DNA of 64,000 nucleotides. Source: Nitrospirota bacterium (lineage in GTDB: Bacteria; Nitrospirota; Thermodesulfovibrionia; UBA6902). The notes under the pieces were generated by a model. That model searched no databases, was not told the origin of the DNA, and saw nothing but the letters and a program-made list of their open reading frames with translations. The stretch lies in contig JACRPZ010000068.1 in the NCBI GenBank assembly GCA_016222905.1, forward strand, positions 43,614 through 107,613, written 5' to 3'. How positions within the stretch are numbered: the stretch's first letter is position 1; every line of letters starts with the position of its first letter. This document shows positions 35,598 to 45,034 of this stretch, one piece after another. The translations under genes and the position numbers were made by a program.

Positions 35598-35750
35598 TTA
35601 AAAAGTTTCCTTCGCGTTATCCATTGATTTATATGTAAAGTTCAGTGCGATTTCTTTAACAAGCCCATTGAACAGATAATCCTCGGCTTTTTTACGTGCT
35701 TTTCTTTGCTCTCCCGCCCCGTGCGATAATGGATATTGACTCCGGCAATC
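35598..35750 (-). pseudogene. Open coding-like stretch in frame behind the res stop codon
   Basis: Directly after the TGA of the restriction subunit the same frame stays open for about 50 codons to a TAA, encoding GAGEQRKARKKAEDYLFNGL and then VKEIALNFTYKSMDNAKETF. It has no ATG or GTG start. The text is protein-like (amphipathic, Lys-rich), so it is probably the tail of another gene, joined here by deletion, or a lost C-terminal extension. Family not recognised. Confidence 0.4.
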
Positions 35751-38700
35751 TCAATGATGTGAAAAATAAATCTGATACATCCCTTCAATCCATTTAATTA
35801 AACCTTCTCTTGCTATCTCAATATCGTTCAACTCTTTCTCCTGATGTGCAATGTATGTGTTCCTGAAATCATATATCTCTTTCACAGTGCCATATAAACC
35901 ATCATTGCCAAATCGGGAGAAACTCTGTTTTACCGCATCAAAGACGCCGCCAATTTTGTAATCACCCTGAGAATATTCAAGACAGAATTTCAGAAGACCT
36001 ATAGGCATAAGCCCATTTTTAAACACGAGCGTTTTTTCAAGATTTCTGGCATTTAATTTGAGCCAATCAATCGTGCCTTTATTCAGGTTCCCATAATAAG
36101 GCGCAAAGAAATTTTTCTGGTCAGCTGGTACGGCGGGGATTAAAGGCAGCAATAAATCAGTTATAAGTCCTTTGGCTGATTCATCAATCGGTCCGAGAAG
36201 TGAAGTAAATACAGGCGCAAATGACATTCCTTCCTTTTTCTCAAAAAATTGGAATAACGCTATCGCCTGTTCTGTGGATTTTTTATAACGTGACGGCAAT
36301 TTATCAAGATGCGTTGCTTTGATAAAATCTTCAATGCCAGTAACTTTTCCTTCAACATAATCTCCAAGCGGTAGTGATAACTGCGGCTGAACCTTTTCTT
36401 TTAACAAATCCTGAAGTGATGGCGCACATGTCCTGAGCAGATCATCAATCTTGTTGGAAGTTACCCCACTGAATACTGCCTGCGGCACGTAGAGATAATT
36501 CCACTTTATCTTTTTTGAAGTCGCTGCCCTGCACCATGAAACAGCGGCCATTGCTTTTAAAGGCACGTCCATGTCTTCACGTCCTTTGGTCTCAACAAGG
36601 AGATAATTGCCATCTTTTTTCTTTACCATGAAATCGGGCGTGTAAAAAGCAAGCCGTCCTGAACCTGTTAAGTAATCAATACGTAAAGACTGCGGCCCTG
36701 AATTTTTGCAAAAAGATTGAATGTCAGAGTCTCGGTTCAGGAATGTGGTCATAGCAACTTCAAATTCACGGTTACAAGGGACAAGATTAAACGGTGTGTT
36801 TTCTGCCGGAATTGCAGGATGATTTTCAGAATGGGTTACCTGAAATGATTTCCAGTTGCATACTGATATATATTCTCCCTGCTGTGCGCGTTCTTCTACA
36901 AAAGTAGTTTTGGAAAGTATCAATGGAATAAAGGTTGCTCTTAAGTGTTCCCGCACATCAGCGTCAGCAAGGCGGACAAGAAGCTTTTCGTCAAAAATAT
37001 CCACCTTATGCTCAAATAATATTTCTTCAAGAAATGTCTGAACAAGCGAAGCCAGAACTGGATGAGTTCCTTTTAGATGAGTTATATTTTCAAGCTCTTT
37101 TACATAGAAAGAGATAGCACCCATTCCATTTTGCAATAATGGAATCTGAACCGTCATCTTCTCAATAATTTCGTTTGTAAAAAGATGTCTTCCCTCGTAG
37201 TCAATTTCTGTCTTTCCAGCCTTCCCAAGCGGCAATGGCTGATACCTTGAAAAGGCTTTCTTAATATCCTCTATAGTAATGTTTTCAAGTTTGGGCGACC
37301 TTTTATATCCGGCGCTAAGCGGGGGTATCAGAATATCAAGTCTGTCAAAATCCTTGGTCTTGTCAGGATAGATGGTTACAGTAGTCTTAGGCACCTTATC
37401 AACATCAACAACCTCAATCGGCAGTCCTTCCTGACTCAACTGATCCTTATAAAGATTTACAAACGCTTTGTGCTCAACAACAGTAACAACCTCCGCAGCC
37501 TGTCCCGGTGGTGTCATGCGTCTGAGTCCTCTGCCAAGTGTCTGTTCAGGCAGAATATTTGCTTTAGAGCTATAGGGACGGAGCGGAACTATAGTTGTTA
37601 CATTCCGCACATCCCAGCCTTCTCTCAGCATAAGGACAGATACAATGCATAGATAAGGGCTTTTGTTTGAATCAAGCTCTCTTGAAAGTTTTCTTAATTC
37701 TTTCAAATCCTCATCGCTTATCTCTTTTTCATTTTCAATAAATTCATAGTAGATATTCTCGCCCTTGCCGTGTTTTTTAAGCTTGCCTTTCAGTCTGGTA
37801 TGAAGATTAACGGTTTTTCCATTTAGTTCTTTATAAAGTGGATCTGTATTCAATCTGTTAGCAATCTGACTTGCTGACTCTGTATCTTCTGTCATGACGA
37901 ACATGAGAGCCTTCTTGCCGCTCTGTTCCCATTCCTCTTTTGATTTAAGCCAGCGGGTATATCCCATCAAGATATGATGCTGATATTTAATTGAGTCATC
38001 ATCGCTTGTCTGCTCAATCAGTTTTTCTCCCCTGCCGATGATAGGCGTTTTAACAATGCCGCCATCTACAGCCTCTCCAAGCGGCGCATCGCATACCACA
38101 TGCTTGAATATATTTCCCTTGTTGTCTTTTGGAGTTGCGGAGAAATCCAGTTGGGAGATAAGCCCTTCTCCTCCCCGTTTCCTGATTGTATCGTTAAGGT
38201 AAGTTATTGCCTCATTCCATGCAGAATCAGGGTCCCACAAATGATGCGCTTCATCATTAAGAACCATAATTCGCTTATGCGACGTAATCCGTTCCCGAAG
38301 GACTTCCCCCGTATCCAGAGCCTTTGCCTTTGAAACAGCAGGCCCCATCCAGTCATAGACTTCTGCATCTTTTTTCTTCCTTTTGCTGAAATCGTAGAGT
38401 CTGTGTATATTTGTAAGATATAGAATGCCGCCTGTAGCTGCTCCTGCGGCGTCATCCTGAAGAACGGCTGAGAGGTTCCAGTCTCCTCGCCATGCAACTG
38501 GGATTAAAGGGTCTTTATCAAAAATAATCCCATCGCCAAAATCTTCTTTAAGTCTCTCAAAAACCGTAAGGTTTGGAGCAACTACAACAAAGTGCTTTGC
38601 CATCGGAGAATATGATTCGCGAAGGGAGTGAAAATAGCTCCACACAATCGCAAGGCTCATGATTTTAGTTTTTCCTGCACCTGTGGCTATCTTGAAGGCA

Positions 38701-39146
38701 TACTTCGCCCATTGGTCTTCTTCAGGGTCAATTCCAAGCGCTGCGATCTCGCTGTTCTCACCGCCAAATTCAGCCAAGATGCCTGATAAGGCAGCAAGTC
38801 CCCTCACTTCTCTAAGAAAGATAAAAGTCTCTATTGCCTCTCTCTGGCAGAAATAATATTTAAAGGGAATAGTATCGCCGTAGCTGTTTTTGATCGTATG
38901 ATCTCTTCCAAACCAGTGGTAAAGGAGTTCCCGTGTTGTGTCTGAAGCGCCGGTATAGTCAGACTCTCGCCACTCTGTTACATATCGCCGGAGGTTCTGG
39001 GCAATCTGGATTTCGCTCGGCCTTCTTCCTTTTACTTTCTCGGCAGGCTCGCCCTCTTTCTTTGCACGGACGCGGTGATGCGTCGGCATTTCATGGGGGA
39101 GATAAATCGGTTCAAGGGCTGAGAGGTTTATGATAGGGCTTTGCAT
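35751..39146 (-). CDS. Type III restriction enzyme, Res subunit (helicase-nuclease)
   Basis: A 1131-residue superfamily 2 helicase fused to a nuclease. The Walker A is ATGAGKTKIM (GAGKT at 156-160), the DEAH box is VLNDEAHHLWD, motif III-like LDFSATPKD, and motif VI QTLGRGLRRM. The C-terminal PD-(D/E)xK nuclease is visible as PDFMVKKKDGNYLLVETKGR. It cleaves DNA lacking the methylation laid down by Mod. It is the fourth gene of the operon, 9 bp behind the small unknown gene. Confidence 0.92.
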   Translation of the reverse strand: MQSPIINLSALEPIYLPHEMPTHHRVRAKKEGEPAEKVKGRRPSEIQIAQNLRRYVTEWRESDYTGASDTTRELLYHWFGRDHTIKNSYGDTIPFKYYFCQREAIETFIFLREVRGLAALSGILAEFGGENSEIAALGIDPEEDQWAKYAFKIATGAGKTKIMSLAIVWSYFHSLRESYSPMAKHFVVVAPNLTVFERLKEDFGDGIIFDKDPLIPVAWRGDWNLSAVLQDDAAGAATGGILYLTNIHRLYDFSKRKKKDAEVYDWMGPAVSKAKALDTGEVLRERITSHKRIMVLNDEAHHLWDPDSAWNEAITYLNDTIRKRGGEGLISQLDFSATPKDNKGNIFKHVVCDAPLGEAVDGGIVKTPIIGRGEKLIEQTSDDDSIKYQHHILMGYTRWLKSKEEWEQSGKKALMFVMTEDTESASQIANRLNTDPLYKELNGKTVNLHTRLKGKLKKHGKGENIYYEFIENEKEISDEDLKELRKLSRELDSNKSPYLCIVSVLMLREGWDVRNVTTIVPLRPYSSKANILPEQTLGRGLRRMTPPGQAAEVVTVVEHKAFVNLYKDQLSQEGLPIEVVDVDKVPKTTVTIYPDKTKDFDRLDILIPPLSAGYKRSPKLENITIEDIKKAFSRYQPLPLGKAGKTEIDYEGRHLFTNEIIEKMTVQIPLLQNGMGAISFYVKELENITHLKGTHPVLASLVQTFLEEILFEHKVDIFDEKLLVRLADADVREHLRATFIPLILSKTTFVEERAQQGEYISVCNWKSFQVTHSENHPAIPAENTPFNLVPCNREFEVAMTTFLNRDSDIQSFCKNSGPQSLRIDYLTGSGRLAFYTPDFMVKKKDGNYLLVETKGREDMDVPLKAMAAVSWCRAATSKKIKWNYLYVPQAVFSGVTSNKIDDLLRTCAPSLQDLLKEKVQPQLSLPLGDYVEGKVTGIEDFIKATHLDKLPSRYKKSTEQAIALFQFFEKKEGMSFAPVFTSLLGPIDESAKGLITDLLLPLIPAVPADQKNFFAPYYGNLNKGTIDWLKLNARNLEKTLVFKNGLMPIGLLKFCLEYSQGDYKIGGVFDAVKQSFSRFGNDGLYGTVKEIYDFRNTYIAHQEKELNDIEIAREGLIKWIEGMYQIYFSHH

Positions 39147-39155
39147 GATCTATTG

Positions 39156-39458
39156 CTAAATAACCACAGGTTTAATTTTTTGTTCGTCAAGCTCCCTTCT
39201 TGTGCCGTAATAGAGAAAGGGCAGATTTTCTCTCTCAAGTTCTACGGTTCTCAACATCTCCTCTTTTGTAGGTATGTTCAGAAAATTGCCATTCTTATCT
39301 AATTTAAACTCGCCCACAATAATTATCCCTCTCTCTGTCTTGCAGAGCACAGGCACTTTCCAGATGTTCTTACTGAGGTCATAGCGCGGCGTTCCCGCAG
39401 TTGTCAGATGACCTATATTTTCATAAAGATACTTTCTTACTTTTTCGTAGATTTCCAT
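39156..39458 (-). CDS. Unknown 100-residue protein in the type III R-M operon
   Basis: A 100-residue soluble protein (MEIYEKVRKYLYENIGHL...). It is predicted mixed alpha/beta, with GIIIVGEFKLDKNGNFLNIP resembling a beta-hairpin. I recognise no family. Its start codon lies 22 bp inside the end of the C39-like gene and its stop is 9 bp before res, so the four genes mod, C39-like, this and res look cotranscribed. It could be a regulator, inhibitor or substrate partner of the peptidase (inference). Confidence 0.6.
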   Translation of the reverse strand: MEIYEKVRKYLYENIGHLTTAGTPRYDLSKNIWKVPVLCKTERGIIIVGEFKLDKNGNFLNIPTKEEMLRTVELERENLPFLYYGTRRELDEQKIKPVVI

Positions 39459-39898
39459 ATTCTTACCCCCTTAAATGAAAATTTCTTCCATGCTTTCATG
39501 AAATCAGCAACATCTATTGTCAAATCCTTGTCTAAATCAGGATCGCTATAATGTATTTTATCATCTTCAAGCCCTGTTATTACTACAAAATGTCCAAAAC
39601 CTTCAATCCCTCCGTATAAAATAGCGGGGTCTAAAAGGGCAATTAAGGGACGATTTTCTCCAAGTTCATTTTGAAGGAATTCAATAGAGACATTTTCAAC
39701 TTCCTCGGCCTCAAGTCCGAATTTTTCAGATCCCCTGACAAGTTCACTACAGATATTACCGAGCCAGCCGGTTTCACAAGCTTCCTCAAGTTCAAATTCA
39801 CTTATCTCATTGGCATAAAATGCAAAGACCATCCTCAAACATGCAACTCCACAGGTGGTGTTTTTCTCCTGCCTGAAGTAAGGGATTTTTAATCTCAT
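39437..39898 (-). CDS. C39-like papain-fold cysteine peptidase
   Basis: A 153-residue protein with the peptidase C39 pattern. IPYFRQEKNTTCGVACLRMV supplies the oxyanion Gln10 and nucleophile Cys16, GHFVVITG supplies His103, and IHYSDPD supplies Asp119. It has no signal peptide, transmembrane segment or ABC-transporter domain, so unlike bacteriocin-processing C39 domains it is a stand-alone cytoplasmic protein. It sits 3 bp behind mod and before res, an unusual place for a protease. Confidence 0.75.
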   Translation of the reverse strand: MRLKIPYFRQEKNTTCGVACLRMVFAFYANEISEFELEEACETGWLGNICSELVRGSEKFGLEAEEVENVSIEFLQNELGENRPLIALLDPAILYGGIEGFGHFVVITGLEDDKIHYSDPDLDKDLTIDVADFMKAWKKFSFKGVRIWKSTKK

Positions 39899-39901
39899 TT
39901 C

Positions 39902-41791
39902 TTAGTACTCCACTTCCACCGTGATGCTCGTATCACAGCCGAATATATCAACTATTTTAACGCAGGCGGTGTATTTTCCCTTCTTCGGATACTTGTCGAA
40001 TTCATGATTTGAAACAGTAGGAAGGGAACGGTCTTTTCTTGTGCGGTATGTCTGCCAGTGGTGCTCAAACGGCTGTCCGTCCTGATAGTCGAAATCAACA
40101 GCCCAAAAGTCTATGAAGTCAAAGCCGCTCTTTATCGTCCGTTCTTTCAAAGCCTCAAGTTCTTTAGTTGGAACCTCTGCAAGTGAAGGGACAAATTTGG
40201 TGAGCTTAATATCAACGGATTTTTTATTTTTCCCCTCTATCAAGAGGGGATCAAGGGGTGTGTTTCCCTTTTTATAAACAACCTCTGCTTCTAACACAGC
40301 AACCTCAAGGAACGGCGGCGGCGTGGTCCTGTTCTTCTCCATGATCTCACGGGGAATGGGTATGAGCTTTATTTTAACGCCGTCAGCATGTTCAATTTCA
40401 TGACAAACAAGCCGCAAGTCCATCTCAAATTCCCATGCGAGGCAGTGAAGCTCCTTTGCGCCTGCCTCTTTTGCAGCCATTGCAACAGCTTTAAGTTCAT
40501 CTCTTGTAAAAAGACCGTCAATGCTGTCAACGTGACAGAGGGCAGAGCCTTTTCTGCCGTGAATGAGCGGGGAGTTTGCGTTCTGCAATACCTCTGCTCT
40601 GTAGAATTCAAGCACAACCTTACGATGCTCCTCATCAGCGCCCTTCAGCCTTTCCTTCTGCCACCACTGGCGTTCATATCTGCCGAGGTTGTAGACATCG
40701 AAGGCACGGTAAGGTTTGTTTTCCTCATAAAGCTTTCTCTGAAGCCCAATCATCCGCTTGCGTGTTGTGTGAATGGCGAACCTTCCAAGGTCAGACATGA
40801 TCCAACGCCGTCCAAGTTTTTCGGCAACTGCTCCGGTTGTTCCAGAACCATTGAAAAAATCAGCAACAAGATCGCCTTCGTTGGTAGATGAAAGGATCAT
40901 CCGTTCAAGCAGGGCTTCTGGTTTTTGAGTCTCGTATCCAAGATTTTCGTATGTTCCAGATTGAATGGCTGAAATTTCCCACACATCTCTTAGAATAGTA
41001 TCTCTATATTGTCTTCCTTCTTCATCAATTTTAAAATCATCTTTATCAAAACCATACTTATGTTGCATATAAGATCGCTCTGTTCGATAATTAAAAATCC
41101 ATGATTGAGATTTAGAATAGAACAATATATTGTCGTGTTTTCTCGAATATCTTTTTTTGGTTGCGCCTTGAGTTTTATATGCCCAAATATTTTCATTCTG
41201 GAAATTGTCTTTCCCAAATATTTCATCCATCAAACATCGAATAAAAGCAACAACTCTCCAATCTATGTGCACATAAATACTCCCCGTCTCACTCATCAAC
41301 TCCTTCATCAGTACCAGCCGTTCATACATCATGTGGAGATAAGAATCCGTGCCTTTACCCCACATATCACGATAAGCAACCATCTCAAGTGTTGACTGGT
41401 CTTTGCCGATGGTTTCCTTGCTATCTCCTACCGGAACATTCAGAGTGAAATCCGCTCCGACGTCAAACGGAGGGTCAATACAGATGAGGTCAATCTTGCC
41501 TTTGAAGTCTTTGAGCAAGCTTGCCATAACGAGCTTGTTGTCGCCCCATATGAGCATGTTGCGGAAGTCGTCTTTGTGCGCCTTCTTCGCATCAAACAAA
41601 CCTGTCTGGCTCAAACGACTGGCGGGTTCGTCAATAGTCTCAATTTTCTGCATCGGCATGGCGCATCCGGCAATGTCCACTTCGCGCCTGTTGCCGTACT
41701 CGTCATACTTCCCCTCCCAGACAAGTTCGGTTTTCCTTGTGCTTAACGGATGAGGGTTATCAGGGCCGTATTTGTTATTTAACTTAGACAT
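39902..41791 (-). CDS. Type III DNA methyltransferase, Mod subunit
   Basis: A 629-residue beta-class amino-methyltransferase: catalytic motif IV DPPFDVGADF (DPPF at 106-109) precedes the SAM-binding motif I FFNGSGTTGAVAEKLGRRW (about 315-333), the beta-class order. The target-recognition region lies between them. It probably makes N6-methyladenine and gives sequence specificity to the Res subunit. First gene of the R-M operon. Confidence 0.92.
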   Translation of the reverse strand: MSKLNNKYGPDNPHPLSTRKTELVWEGKYDEYGNRREVDIAGCAMPMQKIETIDEPASRLSQTGLFDAKKAHKDDFRNMLIWGDNKLVMASLLKDFKGKIDLICIDPPFDVGADFTLNVPVGDSKETIGKDQSTLEMVAYRDMWGKGTDSYLHMMYERLVLMKELMSETGSIYVHIDWRVVAFIRCLMDEIFGKDNFQNENIWAYKTQGATKKRYSRKHDNILFYSKSQSWIFNYRTERSYMQHKYGFDKDDFKIDEEGRQYRDTILRDVWEISAIQSGTYENLGYETQKPEALLERMILSSTNEGDLVADFFNGSGTTGAVAEKLGRRWIMSDLGRFAIHTTRKRMIGLQRKLYEENKPYRAFDVYNLGRYERQWWQKERLKGADEEHRKVVLEFYRAEVLQNANSPLIHGRKGSALCHVDSIDGLFTRDELKAVAMAAKEAGAKELHCLAWEFEMDLRLVCHEIEHADGVKIKLIPIPREIMEKNRTTPPPFLEVAVLEAEVVYKKGNTPLDPLLIEGKNKKSVDIKLTKFVPSLAEVPTKELEALKERTIKSGFDFIDFWAVDFDYQDGQPFEHHWQTYRTRKDRSLPTVSNHEFDKYPKKGKYTACVKIVDIFGCDTSITVEVEY

Positions 41792-41920
41792 TTTTATGAA
41801 TATACGTAAAAACCAATTTTATAGTTGAAATTCTAAGCCCTATTATACAGAATTTCATGTCTATTGAAATACAAATTTATTATTCTAATTTCTCTGCCCA
41901 AAGACAGGCGGATATGAATA

Positions 41921-42382
41921 ATGATACAATCTTCAATGGCTAAAATAATAGGCGTAATCGGCGGGAGAAGAGCAAGTAAAAGTCTCCTTGCCGATGCTGA
42001 GAAGGTAGGCAGGCTTATAGCTGAAAACGGCTTGATATTGCTCTGTGGAGGACTCGGCGGGGTCATGGAGGCTGCTGCAAAAGGCGCAAAAGAGGCAGGC
42101 GGACTCACTGTCGGAATCCTCCCGCATGATACAAAAGAGCGCGCAAATCCTTATATTGATCTTCCCATAGCAACAGGGCTCGGCATCGGCAGAAACATTA
42201 TTATAGCCCGCACTGCTGATGCGCTTATTGCTGTAAGCGGTGAGTACGGAACATTATCAGAGATAGCCTTCGCCCTTCAGCTTGGCAAACCTGTAGTCGG
42301 GATCAACACGTGGGATATCAAGGGCGTTATTCAGGCAGGCAATGCTGAGGATGCCGTATGTACCGCGATAAAACTTCTCTAA
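41921..42382 (+). CDS. LOG/TIGR00725-family protein
   Basis: A 153-residue Rossmann-fold protein: IGVIGGRRASK, GLILLCGGLGGVMEAAAKGA and the loop SGEYGTLSEIAFALQLGKPV, equivalent to the PGGxGTxxE motif of the LOG (cytokinin-activating nucleotide phosphoribohydrolase) family. True LOG enzymes have PGG where this has SGE, so activity is uncertain. Start at 41921 (AGGCGGAT upstream) or the ATG 15 bp later. It converges with the metal-permease gene and overlaps its end by 4 bp. Confidence 0.75.
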   Translation: MIQSSMAKIIGVIGGRRASKSLLADAEKVGRLIAENGLILLCGGLGGVMEAAAKGAKEAGGLTVGILPHDTKERANPYIDLPIATGLGIGRNIIIARTADALIAVSGEYGTLSEIAFALQLGKPVVGINTWDIKGVIQAGNAEDAVCTAIKLL

Positions 42383-43179
42383 TTTTTCCTGCTAATAAAG
42401 AGGCTGATCAGGAATATTGCCAATGCAGTAAGTACAATGGTCCCTCCGCTTGCAAGATCAAAGTAATAGGAGAATAGTAATCCGGCTATAACAGAGAGCA
42501 GCGAAATAAAGACCGAGAGGAATAATGTCTGCTTGAAGCTGCGGTGAAACTGCATAGCTGTTATAACAGGGATGACCATCAAAGCCCCTATAAGCAGCAC
42601 TCCTACTATACGCATTGAGAGCGAGACTGTTACAGCAGCCATGATGAGAAGGGTAAGGTTCAACCCCCTTGTATTGACCCCACTTACTTCGGCAAGCTCC
42701 TCGTCAAAGGATATAAAGAAGAACTCCTTATAACATGCAGAGATGAGGAACAGGATAACTGCGCCGAGTATGGCAATAAGATACAAGTCTCCCGCGCTGA
42801 CTGTGGTGATGCTGCCGAAAAGATAAGCGAAGAGGTTTACATTGAATCCTTTTGCGAGACCGAGGATTACAACCGCTCCTGCCAGTCCTCCCCATAGAAA
42901 GAGCGCAAGCGCGGACTCGCCGAATATCTTTTTGGCGCTCCTCAGCCTCTCTATGCCGAATGCGCCCAGCACAGAGAAGAGCATTGCGGTCAATGCAGGC
43001 TGACTTTTGGTCAGGATGCCGACAGCCGCTCCCGCAAGAGAGACATGAGCAAGCGTATCTGCAAGGAGAGAATAGCGGCGGACAACAAGAAATATTCCTA
43101 TCATAGGCGCAATCACAGCGATAATTATCCCGGCTGCGAATGCCCTTAACAGAAAATCGTATTGAAATATCTCTAACAT
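42379..43179 (-). CDS. znuB: Zn/Mn ABC transporter permease
   Basis: A 266-residue inner-membrane protein with about eight hydrophobic segments. It has the ABC-3 family pattern (MIGIFLVVRRYSLLADTLAHVSLAG; SLSMRIVGVLLIGALMVIP). Third gene of the znuA-znuC-znuB operon. Zinc or manganese is the usual cargo; which one is not decided by the sequence. Confidence 0.87.
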   Translation of the reverse strand: MLEIFQYDFLLRAFAAGIIIAVIAPMIGIFLVVRRYSLLADTLAHVSLAGAAVGILTKSQPALTAMLFSVLGAFGIERLRSAKKIFGESALALFLWGGLAGAVVILGLAKGFNVNLFAYLFGSITTVSAGDLYLIAILGAVILFLISACYKEFFFISFDEELAEVSGVNTRGLNLTLLIMAAVTVSLSMRIVGVLLIGALMVIPVITAMQFHRSFKQTLFLSVFISLLSVIAGLLFSYYFDLASGGTIVLTALAIFLISLFISRKN

Positions 43180-43181
43180 AA

Positions 43182-43934
43182 TCAGTGTCTATGAAAAACA
43201 GAGGTCACTTTCTTCCCATACACCTCTTCCAGAAATTCCTCTTTGATAAATCTCTCCGGCGAGCCGTGACATACAAGACGGTGATTGAGACACAAGACGG
43301 TATTCACCTCATCTGCAATGACACCGACATCATGTGAGACAAAGATTATCGTTATTCCAAGTTCACGGTTCAGATATGTGAGGAATGAGTAGAACTTCTC
43401 CTGCGATGCTATGTCCACTCCTACCGCAGGCTCATCCAAAATAAGTATCTTCGGCTCACCCGCAAGTGTTCTTGCAATAAAAACCCTCTGGCGCTCTCCG
43501 CCGGAGAGCTTGCTGATAAGGCGTCCCCTGTTCTCCGCTATCCCGGCAATCTCCATCGCCTTCTCTACGGCCTTGTAATCTTCCTCTTTATATCTTCTGA
43601 ATAATCCGGCTCGCGCTGTTCGTCCACTCTTAACAATCTCCTCAACAGTTGCCGGAAAATAAAATTCAGACTGGGAAGCCTTTTGGGGCACATACCCTAT
43701 ACGATATCGTTTCTCAAGTTCATCAGATCTCTGCCCGAATATCTTGACCACGCCTGAATCAGGCCTGAGCAGTCCGAGGATGATCTTAAGAAGGGTCGTT
43801 TTTCCGCCGCCGTTCGGTCCTATGATCCCCAGATACTCTCCGGACTTAACGGAAAAGCTGACATGTTCAAGTACGGTATTGCCGTTATAATGAAAGTTGA
43901 CATCCTCAACTTCTATGCATATATTATCGCTCAT
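43182..43934 (-). CDS. znuC: Zn/Mn ABC transporter ATP-binding protein
   Basis: A 250-residue ABC ATPase. Walker A is GPNGGGKTTLLK, signature LSGGERQRVF, Walker B ILILDEPAVGVD, and switch His in FVSHDVG. It sits between the binding protein (3 bp gap) and the permease (2 bp gap). Confidence 0.88.
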   Translation of the reverse strand: MSDNICIEVEDVNFHYNGNTVLEHVSFSVKSGEYLGIIGPNGGGKTTLLKIILGLLRPDSGVVKIFGQRSDELEKRYRIGYVPQKASQSEFYFPATVEEIVKSGRTARAGLFRRYKEEDYKAVEKAMEIAGIAENRGRLISKLSGGERQRVFIARTLAGEPKILILDEPAVGVDIASQEKFYSFLTYLNRELGITIIFVSHDVGVIADEVNTVLCLNHRLVCHGSPERFIKEEFLEEVYGKKVTSVFHRH

Positions 43935-43937
43935 TGA

Positions 43938-44846
43938 TTATTCACACGATAGGGCCAGACGCAAATTTTTCAGGTTTTCATCCATTGCAGAGATATAAGT
44001 CTTTCCAGCCATTATATCATTATCAGTCAATCCGCTGACATGACTGTAGATGAGTATCTCCACACCGACTTCATTCGCTATTGTTTCAGCTATCTTGGGG
44101 CTGTCAAGGAACTCTGTAAAGATATACTTTATATTTTTTGCCCTCACGGTCCTGATTATTTCAGCCATCCTGCGCGGCGAAGGTTCTTCTTCAGGCGAAA
44201 GCCCGGTGATTGCATGAACATCAAAGCCGTAACGCCCGGCTAAATAACCGAACGCATTGTGAGAAACAACTATATCCCGATTTTTGCATGACTTTAAACC
44301 TTTGTCATATCTTTCATTCAGCAGGAGAAGTTTGCCCGTATAAATGGCGCAGTTGCTTCTGTAATAATTTCCATTTGCAGGGTCTGCGCTGATAAACATA
44401 TCCCTTATCAGCTCAACCTCTTTTATGGCAAATAACGGGTCAAGCCAGATATGCGGATCATATGTTGTGCCTCTTTTATCTCCAAGAAGCGCAACATGTT
44501 CAGCCATCTGCAATATCAGGACGCCTTTCTTCTTCAGATCGCCTAATATTCTCTCTGCCCACGGCTCAAGACCGGCGCCATTGAATATAAAGACCCGCGA
44601 GGTCTGGATCTTTACCATATCCTTTGCTGTCGGTTCATATTCATGTGGTTCCGCGTTGCCGGGGATTATCTTGGTTATATCCACCTTTTCGCCGCCGACC
44701 TGCTCCGCAAAATGCGCCAGGGGATAAAAACTTGCGGCAACCTTCAGCTTATCCGATGCATCCGAAATTCGATAAGAAGAGATAGAAAGAAAGAGGGCTG
44801 AAATGATTATTATGAGATTCTTCATGTCAGATATTTTGTAAAGCAT
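43938..44846 (-). CDS. znuA: Periplasmic metal-binding protein, ZnuA/cluster A-I
   Basis: A 302-residue solute-binding protein with an N-terminal export signal (MKNLIIIISALFLSISSY). Metal ligands fit the family: the His of FYPLAHFAEQ, DPHIWLDP, VVSHNAFGYLA and an acidic residue near TEFLDSPK. The His-rich loop typical of zinc-specific ZnuA is absent between TAKDMV and DPHIW, which leaves manganese possible. The start is either 44846 or the in-frame ATG 21 bp later, which gives a cleaner signal peptide. An AT-rich inverted-repeat element occupies its upstream region. Confidence 0.85.
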   Translation of the reverse strand: MLYKISDMKNLIIIISALFLSISSYRISDASDKLKVAASFYPLAHFAEQVGGEKVDITKIIPGNAEPHEYEPTAKDMVKIQTSRVFIFNGAGLEPWAERILGDLKKKGVLILQMAEHVALLGDKRGTTYDPHIWLDPLFAIKEVELIRDMFISADPANGNYYRSNCAIYTGKLLLLNERYDKGLKSCKNRDIVVSHNAFGYLAGRYGFDVHAITGLSPEEEPSPRRMAEIIRTVRAKNIKYIFTEFLDSPKIAETIANEVGVEILIYSHVSGLTDNDIMAGKTYISAMDENLKNLRLALSCE

Positions 44847-44874
44847 TCCACAACCGAACCTCAGTTCATTTAAG

Positions 44875-45026
44875 AAAATGCAGATGTTGTGAATAAATAT
44901 GTTTTTCGATACCTTAACGTGATATTAATCAAAGAACAAGCGCACATTTTTATGTAACGACATATGCATTATGTAATTAATAAAATCATCGAGTTAAACA
45001 TATTTATGAATAATGTCTGCATTTTT
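44875..45026. repeat. AT-rich inverted-repeat element (MITE-like), copy 1
   Basis: About 152 bp. The left end (ATGCAGATGTTGTGAATAAATATGTTTTTCGAT) and right end (ATCGAGTTAAACATATTTATGAATAATGTCTGCAT) are imperfect inverted repeats of about 35 bp. The centre is AT-rich and non-coding. A related copy in the same orientation and of the same length is at 48816-48968. No transposase is present, so it looks like a non-autonomous element. Confidence 0.8.
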
Positions 45027-45034
45027 CTGGTGTA

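Noticed and set aside
28841..41791. BREX, DISARM or another multi-gene defence system
   Set aside because: There is no PglZ, BrxC, DrmA/B or similar gene. Only a type III R-M operon with an unusual insert, plus separate HNH, Fic and DinD genes, is present.
41921..42382. Lysine decarboxylase activity for the LOG-like protein
   Set aside because: The old name reflects a misassigned motif. The sequence fits the LOG-like Rossmann family, and even the nucleotide hydrolase motif is altered (SGE for PGG).
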